Source: JAUYQR01 sp050632395
Lineage (GTDB): Bacteria; Pseudomonadota; Alphaproteobacteria; Rhodobacterales; Rhodobacteraceae
Length of the DNA stretch: 64,000 bases
Assembly: GCF_050632395.1 (NCBI RefSeq)
Contig: NZ_CP192600.1
Coordinates: 1,054,001 to 1,118,000, forward strand
Reading direction: 5' to 3'
Shown here one piece after another: positions 54,306-64,000 of this stretch. A program made the position numbers and the translations under genes. Within the stretch, counting starts at the first letter, position 1. Every line of letters begins with the position of its first letter. Below the pieces are notes generated by a model, which did not search any database, was not told the DNA's origin, and was given only the letters and a program-made list of their open reading frames with translations.

Positions 54306-55739
54306 ATGGACATGCCGGTGCCGGACGCTGCCATCCTTGCGCGCAAGGGCCGGATCGTGGCGCGGTTGCGCGCGGTGCTGCCCGCCGATGCGGTGATCGA
54401 CGATGCGGCCGAGGTGCGAGTTTACGAGTGTGATGCCCTGAGCGCCTATCGCTGCCCGCCAATGGCGGCGGTGTTGCCCCGCACGACTGCAGAAGTGTCT
54501 GCCGTGCTGCGGGTGTGCTGGGAAGAGGGCGTGCCGGTGGTGCCGCGCGGGTCTGGCACATCGCTGGCCGGAGGGGCGCTGCCGACGGCGGATTGCGTGA
54601 TCCTTGGTGTAGCGCGGATGAACGCGGTTCTGGAGGCGGATTACACGAACCGCTTCGTGCGGGTGCAATCGGGGCGGACCAACCTTTCGGTGACGGGGGC
54701 GGTAGAGGCGGAGGGGTTCTTTTATGCGCCCGACCCATCGAGCCAGCTGGCCTGTGCGATTGCCGGCAATATCGCGATGAATTCCGGCGGCGCCCATTGC
54801 CTGAAATACGGGGTGACGACGAACAACCTGCTAGGCGTCACGCTGGTGCAGATGGACGGCACGGTGCTTGAGATCGGCGGGCCTTGGGCCGACGCGGGCG
54901 GGCTGGACGTGCTGGGCGTTGTCTGCGGGTCGGAAGGGCAGTTGGGCGTGGTGACGGAAGCCACCTTGCGCATCCTGCCAAAGCCCGAGGGCGCACGGCC
55001 GGTGCTGATGGGGTTTGCCTCGAACGAGGTGGCGGGAGCCTGTGTTGCCGACATCATCAAGGCGGGCGTGTTGCCGGTGGCGATAGAGTTCATGGACCGG
55101 ATGCTGATCCGCGTCTGCGAGGATTTCGCGCAGGCCGGGTATCCCGATTGCGAGGCGCTTTTGATCATCGAGGTCGAGGGGTCGGACGCAGAGATCGACG
55201 AGCAACTGGCGCTGATCAAGGCCATCGCGGCGCGGCACGACCCGGTGGCGGTGATCGAGGCCGAGGACGAGGCGCAGGCCAAGCGCATCTGGCTGGGACG
55301 GAAATCGGCGTTCAGCGCGATCGGGCGGATATCGGATTACATGTGTCTGGACGGCACGATCCCGGTGTCGAGCCTGCCTTACGTGCTGCGTCGGATCGGC
55401 GAGATGAGCGTGGAGTTCGGGCTGGCGGTGGGCAATGTGTTCCACGCCGGCGACGGCAACATGCACCCGTTGATCCTGTATGATGCGAACAAGCCCGGCG
55501 ATCTGGAGACCTGTGAGCGGTTCGGGGCAGAGGTTCTGAAGCTGTGCGTCGAGGTGGGCGGTTGCCTGACTGGCGAGCATGGCGTGGGGATCGAGAAGCG
55601 CGACCTGATGGGGGTGCAGTTTTCGGCCGAGGACATGGAGGCGCAGCTTAGGGTGAAGGATGTGTTCGACCCGAAGTGGCTGCTTAATCCGGCGAAGGTG
55701 TTTCCCCTGACTGTGACCGCCGACCGCCGCGCGGCGTGA
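54306..55739 (+). CDS. glcD: Glycolate oxidase subunit GlcD
   Basis: 477 residues from ATG 54306 (AAAGGAG 6 bases upstream). FAD_binding_4 domain: VVPRGSGTSLAGGALP (FAD pyrophosphate), PDPSSQLACAIAGNIAMNSGGAHCLKYG, GSEGQLGVVTEATLRILP. The C-terminal domain has GNVFHAGDGNMHPLILYD and GCLTGEHGVGIEKRDLM, the substrate-side histidines of the GlcD/LDH family. GlcDEF oxidises glycolate to glyoxylate and passes electrons to quinone. First gene of glcDEF; repeat copy 5 separates it from glcE. Confidence 0.95.
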   Translation: MDMPVPDAAILARKGRIVARLRAVLPADAVIDDAAEVRVYECDALSAYRCPPMAAVLPRTTAEVSAVLRVCWEEGVPVVPRGSGTSLAGGALPTADCVILGVARMNAVLEADYTNRFVRVQSGRTNLSVTGAVEAEGFFYAPDPSSQLACAIAGNIAMNSGGAHCLKYGVTTNNLLGVTLVQMDGTVLEIGGPWADAGGLDVLGVVCGSEGQLGVVTEATLRILPKPEGARPVLMGFASNEVAGACVADIIKAGVLPVAIEFMDRMLIRVCEDFAQAGYPDCEALLIIEVEGSDAEIDEQLALIKAIAARHDPVAVIEAEDEAQAKRIWLGRKSAFSAIGRISDYMCLDGTIPVSSLPYVLRRIGEMSVEFGLAVGNVFHAGDGNMHPLILYDANKPGDLETCERFGAEVLKLCVEVGGCLTGEHGVGIEKRDLMGVQFSAEDMEAQLRVKDVFDPKWLLNPAKVFPLTVTADRRAA

Positions 55740-55750
55740 CGCGGCTGAGT

Positions 55751-55796
55751 GGGGGCGAATCTTCGGACCCCCGGAGTGTTTTTTGAAAAGAGCAAG
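55751..55796 (+). repeat. Intergenic hairpin-plus-tail repeat, copy 5 (divergent)
   Basis: GGGGGCGAA and TTCGGACCCCC form a stem with a GA bulge, followed by the tail GGAGTGTTTTTTGAAAAGAG. The tail resembles the others less well and reaches the glcE ribosome binding site, so it could affect the ratio of glcD to glcE. Confidence 0.5.
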
Positions 55797-55799
55797 ACC

Positions 55800-56888
55800 A
55801 TGCGGCCGACGACCGAGACGGAACTGGCTGAGATCGTGACCGCCGCGACGGCGCCGGTGGTGCTGCGCGGCGGCGGGACGCGGCGGATTGGCGAGGCGGC
55901 CGGGGACGTGCTGGAAACGGGCGGGCTTTCTGGTGTGGTCCTTTATGAGCCGGGCGCGCTGACGCTGGTGGCGAAGGCGGGGACGCCGGTGGCAGAGGTC
56001 GAGGCGGTGCTGGCGGCGGAGCGGCAGCGGCTGGCCTTCGAGGTGCCGGATCTGCGCGGACTTCTGGGGCGGGGCGGGGTGTCGACCATCGGGGGCGTCG
56101 TGGCGGCGAATTCGAGCGGGCCACGGCGGGTGCAGGCGGGCGCGTGCCGCGACAGTCTGTTGGGCGTGCGGTTCGTTGATGGTACGGGGGCGGTCATCAA
56201 GAACGGCGGGCGGGTGATGAAGAACGTCACCGGCTATGATCTGGTGAAGCTGATGGCGGGGTCGCATGGCACGCTGGGGGTGGTGACCGAGGTGAGTTTC
56301 AAAGTGCAGGCGGTTCCGGAAGTGGAGGCGACCTTGCGCTGCGAAGGGCTTGACGCGCGGGGTGCGGTGGCGGCGCTGGCGGTGGCGATGGGATCGCCGT
56401 TCGATGTGTCGGGGGCCGCGTGGACCCCTGCGGACGGGGCATTGGTGCGGGTGGAGGGGCTTGCCGGATCGGTCGACTATCGCGCGGCGGAATTGATGAA
56501 GCGGCTGGGGGCGGGCTGGCACCGGGTCGAGGGGGCCGGGCATTGGCGCGCGGTCCGGGACGTTAGCGGTTTTGCCGGGCGCGAGGGGGCGGTCTGGCGG
56601 GTGTCGGTGAAGCCGTCGGACGCGCCCGTTGTGCTAGGGGCGTTGGCGCCGGTCATGCGGGATGTGGTGATGGACTGGGCGGGTGGGCTGTTGTGGCTGC
56701 TGGTTGAGGACGCAACGCCGGGGGCGGTGGTTCGCGCCGCCCTGCCGGGGGGCCATGCGACGCGGGTGCGCGGTGCGGGCGATGGGCCGGTCTTCCAACC
56801 GGAGGTGCCGGCGCTGGCTCGGGTGACGGCGGGGCTGCGGGCGAAGTTCGACCCGAAGGGCGTGTTCAATCAGGGGATGATGGTCTGA
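55800..56888 (+). CDS. glcE: Glycolate oxidase FAD-binding subunit GlcE
   Basis: 362 residues. FAD-binding features: TAPVVLRGGGTRR at the start, RGGVSTIGGVVAANSSGPRRVQAGACRDSLLGV, KNVTGYDLVKLMAGSHGTLGVVTEVSF. The C-terminal FDPKGVFNQGMM is the family's end motif. GlcE pairs with GlcD as the second flavoprotein unit. ATG 55800; 61 bases after glcD, TGATG overlap with glcF. Confidence 0.95.
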   Translation: MRPTTETELAEIVTAATAPVVLRGGGTRRIGEAAGDVLETGGLSGVVLYEPGALTLVAKAGTPVAEVEAVLAAERQRLAFEVPDLRGLLGRGGVSTIGGVVAANSSGPRRVQAGACRDSLLGVRFVDGTGAVIKNGGRVMKNVTGYDLVKLMAGSHGTLGVVTEVSFKVQAVPEVEATLRCEGLDARGAVAALAVAMGSPFDVSGAAWTPADGALVRVEGLAGSVDYRAAELMKRLGAGWHRVEGAGHWRAVRDVSGFAGREGAVWRVSVKPSDAPVVLGALAPVMRDVVMDWAGGLLWLLVEDATPGAVVRAALPGGHATRVRGAGDGPVFQPEVPALARVTAGLRAKFDPKGVFNQGMMV

Positions 56889-58177
56889 TGCAGACGGTTT
56901 TCACGCCCGAACAGTTGCGCGAGCCTGCGATCGCCCGGTCGAACGAGATTTTGCGGACTTGCGTGCATTGCGGGTTCTGCACGGCGACCTGCCCGACATA
57001 TCAGGTGCTTGGCGACGAGTTGGACAGCCCGCGCGGGCGGATCTACCTGATCAAGGACATGCTGGAAAAGGGGCGTCCGGCGGACGCGCAGACGGTCAAG
57101 CATATCGACCGCTGCCTGAGTTGCCTGGCTTGCATGACCACATGCCCGTCGGGGGTGCATTACATGCACCTGGTCGACCATGCGCGGGAGTATATCGAGG
57201 CAACCTACAAGCGGCCCCTGATGGACCGCATGCTGCGCAGCGTACTGGCGCGGGTGATCCCTTATCCGGGGCGGTTCCGGCTGGCGCTGTTGGGCGCGAA
57301 GATCGCCAAGCCGTTTTCGTTTCTGGTGCCGGACCGGCGGTTGAAGGCGATGCTGGCGATGGCGCCGAAGCAGATCCCTCCGGTCAGCCGGAACGACGAC
57401 CCACAGGTGTTTCCGGCGCTGGGCGAGCGGCGGATGCGGGTGGCGTTGATGACGGGCTGCGCGCAGAAGGCGCTGAACACGGATATCAACGATGCCACGA
57501 TCCGGCTGCTGCGGCGGTTGGGGTGCGAGGTGGTGGTGGCGAAGGGGCAAGGCTGCTGCGGGGCGCTGACGCATCACATGGGCAAGGCGAATCTGGCGCA
57601 TGGGTCGGCAGAGGCGAACATCCGGGCGTTCATGGCTGAAAAGACTGCCGGGGGGCTGGATGCCATAGTGATCAACACGAGCGGTTGCGGGACGACGGTG
57701 AAGGATTACGGCAACATGTTCCGCAACGACGCACTGGCGAGCGAGGCGGCAACGGTGGCTGGGCTGGCGATGGATGTGAGCGAAGTGCTTGTGAAACTTG
57801 GCCTGCCGGCAGGCGCGGCCAAGGGTATGCGGGTGGCCTACCACGCGGCCTGTTCGTTGCAGCATGGCCAGCAGATCAAGACCGCGCCGAAGGATCTGCT
57901 GAAACGGGTGGGATTTGAGGTGGTGGAACCTGCCGACAGCCACCTGTGCTGCGGATCGGCTGGCACCTACAACCTGCTGCAGCCTGAGATCTCGGCGCAG
58001 TTGCGGACGCGAAAGGTGGAAACGCTGGAGGCGCGGAAACCGGATGTGATCGCTGCAGGCAACATCGGCTGCATGATGCAGATCGGGTCTGCGACCGGGG
58101 TGCCGGTGGTGCATACGGTGGAGCTTTTGGACTGGGCCACGGGCGGGCCGATGCCGAGGGCGCTGGCCACCGTCTGA
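56888..58177 (+). CDS. glcF: Glycolate oxidase iron-sulfur subunit GlcF
   Basis: 429 residues. Two ferredoxin-type 4Fe-4S motifs: CVHCGFCTATCPTY and CLSCLACMTTCPSG. Two CCG domains follow: GCCGALTHHMG and HLCCGSAGTYNLLQPE. GlcF takes electrons from GlcD/GlcE flavins to the quinone pool and anchors the complex. It overlaps glcE by one base. With glcD and glcE the complete glycolate oxidase is encoded. Confidence 0.96.
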   Translation: MQTVFTPEQLREPAIARSNEILRTCVHCGFCTATCPTYQVLGDELDSPRGRIYLIKDMLEKGRPADAQTVKHIDRCLSCLACMTTCPSGVHYMHLVDHAREYIEATYKRPLMDRMLRSVLARVIPYPGRFRLALLGAKIAKPFSFLVPDRRLKAMLAMAPKQIPPVSRNDDPQVFPALGERRMRVALMTGCAQKALNTDINDATIRLLRRLGCEVVVAKGQGCCGALTHHMGKANLAHGSAEANIRAFMAEKTAGGLDAIVINTSGCGTTVKDYGNMFRNDALASEAATVAGLAMDVSEVLVKLGLPAGAAKGMRVAYHAACSLQHGQQIKTAPKDLLKRVGFEVVEPADSHLCCGSAGTYNLLQPEISAQLRTRKVETLEARKPDVIAAGNIGCMMQIGSATGVPVVHTVELLDWATGGPMPRALATV

Positions 58178-58255
58178 GTGGTGAAAACCATGCTTGCGGC
58201 GTCAGGCAAAACCGCCCAAGTTGTGGTGGGCGCGTGTGTCGCCGCGAGGAAATTG

Positions 58256-59059
58256 ATGCTCCGTCTGGCCTTCGCCCTGCTGTTTGCTGCCCTTCCGCGG
58301 GTCACTGTTGCGCAAGACGCGACAATGTTCGGGATGCAGACGGCGGACGATTCGCGCGGCTGGGATGCGGTGGGCAAACTGATCCTTGGCGACCGCGGTT
58401 TCTGCACCGGGACGCTGATCGAACCGAAGCTGGTGCTAACGGCGGCGCATTGCCTGTTTGACAAGGAAACCGGTGCGCCGATGCGTCCCGAGGACATCCA
58501 GTTCTATGCCGGCTGGCGTAACGGGCGGGCGGTGGCCTACCGCAGCGTGCGGCGGGCGGTGGCGCATCCGGACTACAGCTACGACGGCGTGGACAAGCTG
58601 GAGCGGGTCAGTTCGGATCTGGCACTCTTGGAGTTGAACCAAGCGATCCGGCTGCCGTCGCTGGTGCCGTTCGAGACGGACGCGGCCCCGGTCGAGGGCG
58701 ACCATGTCGGCGTGGTATCCTATGCGCAGGACCGGTCGGAAGTGCCGACGTTCCAGGAAGTCTGCGAAGTGTTGGCCGAGCGTGCCACGACGCTGATCCT
58801 GTCGTGCAACGTCGATTTCGGATCGTCGGGCGCGCCTGTGTTCGCCATTCATGATGGCGTGGCGAAGGTGGTTTCGGTGATTTCAGCCAAGGCCGAGATC
58901 GAAGGCCGAAAGGTGGCGCTGGCGGTTTCTCTGGCAGCCCCGTTGCGGGTGTTGCGGGCGGCCCTTGCGGCCAGCCATTCCGACCCGCGGTCGGGAATTG
59001 CGGGTGTCCGCGTCCTGTCGGGCGGGGACGATAGCGGTGCGAAGTTCGTAAAGCCATGA
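58256..59059 (+). CDS. Secreted trypsin-like serine protease
   Basis: 267 residues from ATG 58256 (GAGGAA upstream; a GTG at 58178 is less likely). A signal peptide (MLRLAFALLFAALPRVTVAQ) leads to a chymotrypsin-fold protease: His in LTAAHCLFD (H65), Asp in SSDLALLEL (D121), Ser in FGSSGAPV (S191; GSSGAP replaces GDSGGP). Triad is complete, so it should be active in the periplasm or outside. Coupled to the next gene by ATGA. Confidence 0.85.
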   Translation: MLRLAFALLFAALPRVTVAQDATMFGMQTADDSRGWDAVGKLILGDRGFCTGTLIEPKLVLTAAHCLFDKETGAPMRPEDIQFYAGWRNGRAVAYRSVRRAVAHPDYSYDGVDKLERVSSDLALLELNQAIRLPSLVPFETDAAPVEGDHVGVVSYAQDRSEVPTFQEVCEVLAERATTLILSCNVDFGSSGAPVFAIHDGVAKVVSVISAKAEIEGRKVALAVSLAAPLRVLRAALAASHSDPRSGIAGVRVLSGGDDSGAKFVKP

Positions 59060-59874
59060 GACAGGTTGCAGTGTTGGTGGCGATGCTGGCGGTGGCGTCA
59101 TGCCCGGCCATGGCGCAGGATCAGGCCGGGCTTGACCGGGTGACGCGGCGCGACGAATTGCCGGGTTGGGAGGCGGTGGGGCGCGTCGACATTGCGGATG
59201 GCGGGTACTGCACCGGGGCGCTGATCGCGCCTGACCTTGTGCTGACCGCCGGGAATTGCGTTCTGGAAGAGGATGGCACGCCGATCGCCGCGGAGCGGTT
59301 GACGTTCCGGGCCGGGCTGACAGACGGGACGGCGCTGTCCGAATCCGTGGTGGTCCGCACCGTTGTGCCCGAGGGCTATACCGGGGTCGGGCAGTTGCCG
59401 CCCGAAGAGATGCGCCGCGATGTGGCGCTGCTGCAGCTTGCCACGCCGATCCCTGCGTCACTTGCCGTGCCATTGGTCGTGCAAAGCCCCGGTGAAGGCG
59501 CTGACGTGAGCGTGGTGTCCTATGCCGAGGGCCTGGAGGAAACGCTGTCGTGGCAACGCGTCTGTTCGGTGCTGGGCAAACGCGAAGGGCTGGTCGTGCT
59601 GGATTGCGACGTCAGCTTCGGATCGTCGGGCGCGCCGGTGTTGGACCGTTCGATGGGCCGGGCGCGGATCGTGTCGATCATATCCTCGGGGTCTGCCGAG
59701 GGAGGTCCGAAGATGGCCATCGGCGTTGAATTGCCGGACGTGGTGACCGAGTTGAAGGCGATGCTGCGCGACGGCAAGGTGTTGAGTGATGCGCAGACAG
59801 CCCCGCCTACCATGCGCAAGCTGGGCGGCGACGGCCAGGATCGCGACATCGGGGCGCGGTTCGTGAAGCCCTGA
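59056..59874 (+). CDS. Trypsin-like protein with catalytic His replaced by Asn
   Basis: 272 residues, ATGA overlap with the previous gene and about the same layout, so a tandem duplication. The His region reads LTAGNCVLE instead of LTAAHC (Asn at residue 67, codon AAT at 59254). Asp (RRDVALLQL, D122) and Ser (FGSSGAPV, S191) remain. Loss of the base makes classical proteolysis unlikely; it may be an inactive partner or regulator. The signal peptide contains VASC (Cys16), a possible lipobox, before AMA-Q. Confidence 0.8.
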   Translation: MRQVAVLVAMLAVASCPAMAQDQAGLDRVTRRDELPGWEAVGRVDIADGGYCTGALIAPDLVLTAGNCVLEEDGTPIAAERLTFRAGLTDGTALSESVVVRTVVPEGYTGVGQLPPEEMRRDVALLQLATPIPASLAVPLVVQSPGEGADVSVVSYAEGLEETLSWQRVCSVLGKREGLVVLDCDVSFGSSGAPVLDRSMGRARIVSIISSGSAEGGPKMAIGVELPDVVTELKAMLRDGKVLSDAQTAPPTMRKLGGDGQDRDIGARFVKP

Positions 59875-59891
59875 GACCGACGATCCGGGGT

Positions 59892-59920
59892 CTTGAAACC
59901 GCAAATCGGGCTGCCTACCT
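59892..59920 (+). promoter_or_regulatory. RpoH (sigma-32)-like promoter of hsp20
   Basis: CTTGAAA at 59892-59898 is a textbook sigma-32 -35 element; CCTACCT at 59914-59920, 15 bases on, is a reasonable -10. Transcription would start at about 59927, right before the first hairpin of the leader. Confidence 0.6.
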
Positions 59921-59928
59921 GATCAGTA

Positions 59929-60011
59929 ACCGGGTGCCATGACGGGCCCGGTGACCCTGCCCGGCCCCTTCATGGGGCGGGCGTTGAGCATCGCTTTTCT
60001 GGAGGATGACC
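59929..60011 (+). promoter_or_regulatory. ROSE-like RNA thermometer in the hsp20 leader
   Basis: Three hairpins fill the leader: ACCGGG/CCCGGT (59929-59952), GCCCGGCCCC/GGGGCGGGC (59959-59982) and a last weak one (59989-60008) in which CATC pairs with GATG and CTT with the GGAG of the ribosome binding site. The last holds TCGCT (59991-59995) opposite AGGA, which is the UYGCU signature of ROSE elements. Heat would melt this hairpin and open the ribosome binding site. ROSE elements control small heat-shock genes in alphaproteobacteria. Confidence 0.75.
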
Positions 60012-60482
60012 ATGCGCAGCTATGACTTCGCACCGCTGTACCGTGCCACTGTTGGGTTCGATCGGATCGCTGATCTGATGGACCGTGTTCTGTCGAGCGA
60101 CGTGTCGCAACCGACCTATCCGCCTTACAACATCGAAAAGACCGCCGAGGATGCCTATCGCATCTCCATCGCCGTCGCCGGGTTTTCGCCCGAGGACCTG
60201 ACGGTTGAGGTGCGTGACGGCGCGCTGCACGTGACTGCCCGCAAGACCGCGGATGAGACCGAGCGCACCTTCCTGCACCGCGGGATCGCCACCCGCGCCT
60301 TTGATCGCCGCTTCGCGCTGGCCGATCATGTGCGCGTGACAGGGGCCGTGCATGAGCACGGAATGCTCCACGTCGATCTGGTACGCGAGACGCCGGAGGC
60401 GCTGAAGCCGCGTCGGATCGAGATTGCCCGTGCGGGCGGTTCGACCCGAGTTCTGGAAGCGACGGCCGAAACGGTCAACTGA
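60012..60482 (+). CDS. Small heat-shock protein (Hsp20/IbpA type)
   Basis: 156 residues from ATG 60012; the ATG at 60006 is inside the Shine-Dalgarno region. The alpha-crystallin domain runs from about YPPYNIEKTAEDAYRISIAVAGF to the end of LHVDLVRETPEALKPRRIEI, with ARAFDRRFALADHVRV-like core. N-terminal start RSYDFAPLYRATVGFDRIADLM is IbpA-type. It holds unfolding proteins as an ATP-independent chaperone. It has its own RpoH-like promoter, a ROSE-like leader and a terminator. Confidence 0.95.
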   Translation: MRSYDFAPLYRATVGFDRIADLMDRVLSSDVSQPTYPPYNIEKTAEDAYRISIAVAGFSPEDLTVEVRDGALHVTARKTADETERTFLHRGIATRAFDRRFALADHVRVTGAVHEHGMLHVDLVRETPEALKPRRIEIARAGGSTRVLEATAETVN

Positions 60483-60505
60483 GCTTTCGGGTCGGAACCG
60501 ATGAA

Positions 60506-60532
60506 GGGCGCGCCGTGGGGCGCGCCCTTTTT
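60506..60532. terminator. Strong terminator after hsp20
   Basis: GGGCGCGCC and GGCGCGCCC form a 9-bp perfect stem with a 5-base loop and TTTTT on the plus side. It lies between convergent hsp20 and the VWA gene, so it may work in both directions. Confidence 0.92.
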
Positions 60533-60540
60533 CATGGACG

Positions 60541-62510
<1,970 letters not shown>

Positions 62511-62514
<4 letters not shown>

Positions 62515-63077
62515 TTCGCGTCCTCCCTTGCCAATGCCCTGAGGCGTTTCTTCACTTCGCTCATCCGCCAGGCGATGGTGCCTTCGGACAGGCCAAGCAC
62601 CTGGCCCGCCTCGGACTGCGTCATCTCTTCGCCCAGAACGAGAGCCACGGTGTCGCGCAGTTCCGGTGTCAGGCGGGTCATCGCCTCGTTCAGCCAATCC
62701 AAGGCTGCGGCCTCGGTTGCGATCTCGTCCTGGCGGGCAAGTTCCCAGTCGCCCCAACCGGCGGCGGCGCGGCTGCGGGTGGATTGGCGGCGGCGCAGGT
62801 CGTGCGTGGCGTTGACAACCACGCGGTAAAGCCAGGTGGTAAAGCGCGCCTCGCCGCGCCAGTGGCGCAGCTTTGATGGCAGCGCGGCGCAAATGTCCTG
62901 CGCCAGATCTTCGGCCTCGGCGCGGTTGCCGGTGAGGCGGAAGGCGAGGCCGAAGACACGGTCGTAATGCCGCCCGATCAGCACGGCAAAGGCCGTGCGG
63001 TCGCCTTGGGCGGCAGCGGAGGCAAGGGTTTCGTCGGGCGTGTCCATCAGCATCACGTTAGGTGAGACGCGTGCCAC
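62511..63077 (-). CDS. ECF-type RNA polymerase sigma factor
   Basis: 188 residues (starts at 63053 and 63047 are alternatives). Region 2: LIGRHYDRVFGLAFRLTGN, AEDLAQDICAALPSKL and FTTWLYRVVVNATHDLRRR. Region 4: LTPELRDTVALVLGEEMTQSEAGQVLGLSEGTIAWRMSEVKKRLR, a complete helix-turn-helix. There is no ZAS-type anti-sigma gene next to it; the VWA gene takes that place. Likely controls envelope genes. Confidence 0.92.
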
Positions 63078-63150
63078 GGGGCAATCCTTGGGGAAGAAGG
63101 GGAAAATTGATTTGGGTCGAATTTCCGGGCGCCGAAAGCGGCGTTAAATG

Positions 63151-63180
63151 CCTCCTCCCCGACCGAAGCGGGGGAGGAGG
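63151..63180. terminator. GC-rich hairpin after the peptidoglycan-binding gene
   Basis: CCTCCTCCCC and GGGGGAGGAGG form a 10-bp stem with a 9-base loop. It lies 26 bases beyond the stop of the minus-strand gene at 63206. It resembles the hairpin at 28358-28380. Confidence 0.55.
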
Positions 63181-63205
63181 GTCGTCAGCCTGATCTTTGC
63201 GCGGA

Positions 63206-63706
63206 TCAGAAGATCAGGCCATCGTAGACCGCGTACGCGGTGTTGGTGCTGCGCAGATTGGCCGAGACGCCTTCGTCGCGGGCATAGGCGCTGATTGCGT
63301 TGTAGGTGCCGGGGCCGAAGGCGCCATCAAGCCCGCCACGGTAATATCCCCACGACCGCAGGGCACGCTGGATCGCCTTGCGTTCGGCGCGGGAATAGCT
63401 GTTGAACGCTTGCGCGGCAGGTGTGCGGTAGATCGAGGTGGTCGCGGTATGCGTCGGCGTGGCGTAGGTCTGGCGCGGCTCGACAAAGTAGGTCGGGGCG
63501 GCGACTGCGGGCGCACGGCGATAGGCGCGGGCCTGACGGCTTTGCTTCAGCAGCTCGTCGACGATCACTGCGGTCGCGACGCCAGCGACGAAGCCTTGCT
63601 CCTTGTCACCCCAGGCATGGGCAGGGGCGGCGGGGACGGCGACGATCGAGAGCGCAGCGAGGGCGGCGATGATTGTGGATTTCGCGGTCATGACAGTGGG
63701 CAGCAT
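63206..63706 (-). CDS. Exported peptidoglycan-binding-domain protein
   Basis: 166 residues from ATG 63706 (AAAGGAA upstream). Signal peptide: STIIAALAALSIVAVPAAPAHA. After a spacer rich in Tyr, Thr and Pro (about 60-100), the C-terminus has a PG_binding_1-like unit: ERKAIQRALRSWGYYRGGLDGAFGPGTYNAISAYARDEG. It likely attaches to murein in the periplasm; no catalytic domain. Confidence 0.85.
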   Translation of the reverse strand: MLPTVMTAKSTIIAALAALSIVAVPAAPAHAWGDKEQGFVAGVATAVIVDELLKQSRQARAYRRAPAVAAPTYFVEPRQTYATPTHTATTSIYRTPAAQAFNSYSRAERKAIQRALRSWGYYRGGLDGAFGPGTYNAISAYARDEGVSANLRSTNTAYAVYDGLIF

Positions 63707-63841
63707 GTCGTTTCCTTTCGGTTGGCCCCCTTACCGTTCGTTCGGTCGGTGGGGCGATGGGAAACACATGGGCCTTGCTGCCACGCTAGGCAAAATCAGC
63801 GCGATGTTATGGGATAACTCGTTTTTTTACCGCGAGTTAGG

Positions 63842-64000
63842 TCAGGTTGGCCACGCGGAGAGAAGGCCCGAAAGCCGGGATAAACCTTCGTTGAGGCGGG
63901 CTTCGGGGCCGCCGCCCACGCCGAGGCGGATATGATGGGGCAGGCCATAGGCGCTGCCGGGCAGCAGAAAGGTCCGATAGGGTGCCGCAAGCAGGCTGCG
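63842..64000 (-). CDS. PLP-dependent aminotransferase, C-terminal end, cut by window edge
   Basis: The open frame reaches the window end; only the last 52 residues and the TGA (63842-63844) are visible. TFLLPGSAYGLPHHIRLGVG and EARLNEGLSRLSGLL match the C-terminus of class I/II aminotransferases, where the Arg in HIRLG binds the substrate carboxylate. Which aminotransferase cannot be told. Upstream part is beyond the window. Confidence 0.8.
   Translation of the reverse strand, partial: RSLLAAPYRTFLLPGSAYGLPHHIRLGVGGGPEARLNEGLSRLSGLLSAWPT

Overview
The window is about 64 kb of GC-rich DNA. Densely packed genes, many ATGA or TGATG start/stop overlaps, and gene content (bhc cluster, DUF1127 proteins, GFA protein, glcDEF, MoxR/DUF58/DUF4159 locus, ROSE-type leader before hsp20) point to an alphaproteobacterium of the Rhodobacteraceae (Paracoccus/Rhodobacter/Gemmobacter-like). 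No rRNA, complete tRNA or CRISPR array was seen.

Region 1 (1-6117) is the right end of an integrated satellite- or island-like element. It carries a truncated ADP-ribosylglycohydrolase, a small GRKPG-type protein, a P-loop helicase, a Toprim primase, an AlpA-type regulator, an unknown protein and a tyrosine integrase. It ends exactly at the 3' part of a tRNA-Arg(ACG) gene, the attachment site. Region 2 (6.5-15.5 kb) holds a DUF1127-like protein, a Crp/Fnr regulator, surface-glycan-type genes (GT61, rhamnosyltransferase-like, SGNH-like) and a fused HyuA-HyuB hydantoinase/5-oxoprolinase. Region 3 (15.4-21.9 kb) is a complete beta-hydroxyaspartate cycle locus, bhcR-bhcABCD, with a divergent GAPDH-like gene behind it.

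Region 4 (21.9-28.3 kb) has an ABC permease pair without partners, a winged-helix/TPR regulator, a K+ channel with a zinc ribbon, an FrhB-like flavoprotein and a cold-shock gene. Region 5 (28.4-37.2 kb) is a purine and urate degradation cluster: xanthine/urate-type permease with a structured leader that may be an NMT1 (xanthine-I) riboswitch, allA, ureidoglycine aminohydrolase, a PuuE-UraD fusion, hydroxyisourate hydrolase, a LysR regulator and urate hydroxylase PuuD. Region 6 (37.2-46.7 kb) is housekeeping and accessory: sulfotransferase, GT14-like glycosyltransferase, HIT protein, an RBBP9 hydrolase followed by two tiny membrane proteins, polA and an Hyi-like isomerase.

Region 7 (46.8-53.5 kb) is a MoxR/DUF58/BatA-like membrane operon. 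Region 8 (54.2-58.2 kb) is glcDEF glycolate oxidase. Region 9 (58.2-64 kb) has a tandem pair of trypsin-like proteins (the second lacks the catalytic His), hsp20 behind an RpoH-like promoter and a ROSE-like thermometer, an ECF sigma factor coupled to a membrane VWA protein, a peptidoglycan-binding protein and the 3' end of an aminotransferase.

A theme linking the regions is glyoxylate. Purine breakdown (AllA) and glycolate oxidation (GlcDEF) both make glyoxylate, and the BHA cycle turns glyoxylate into oxaloacetate, so producers and consumer lie within about 43 kb.
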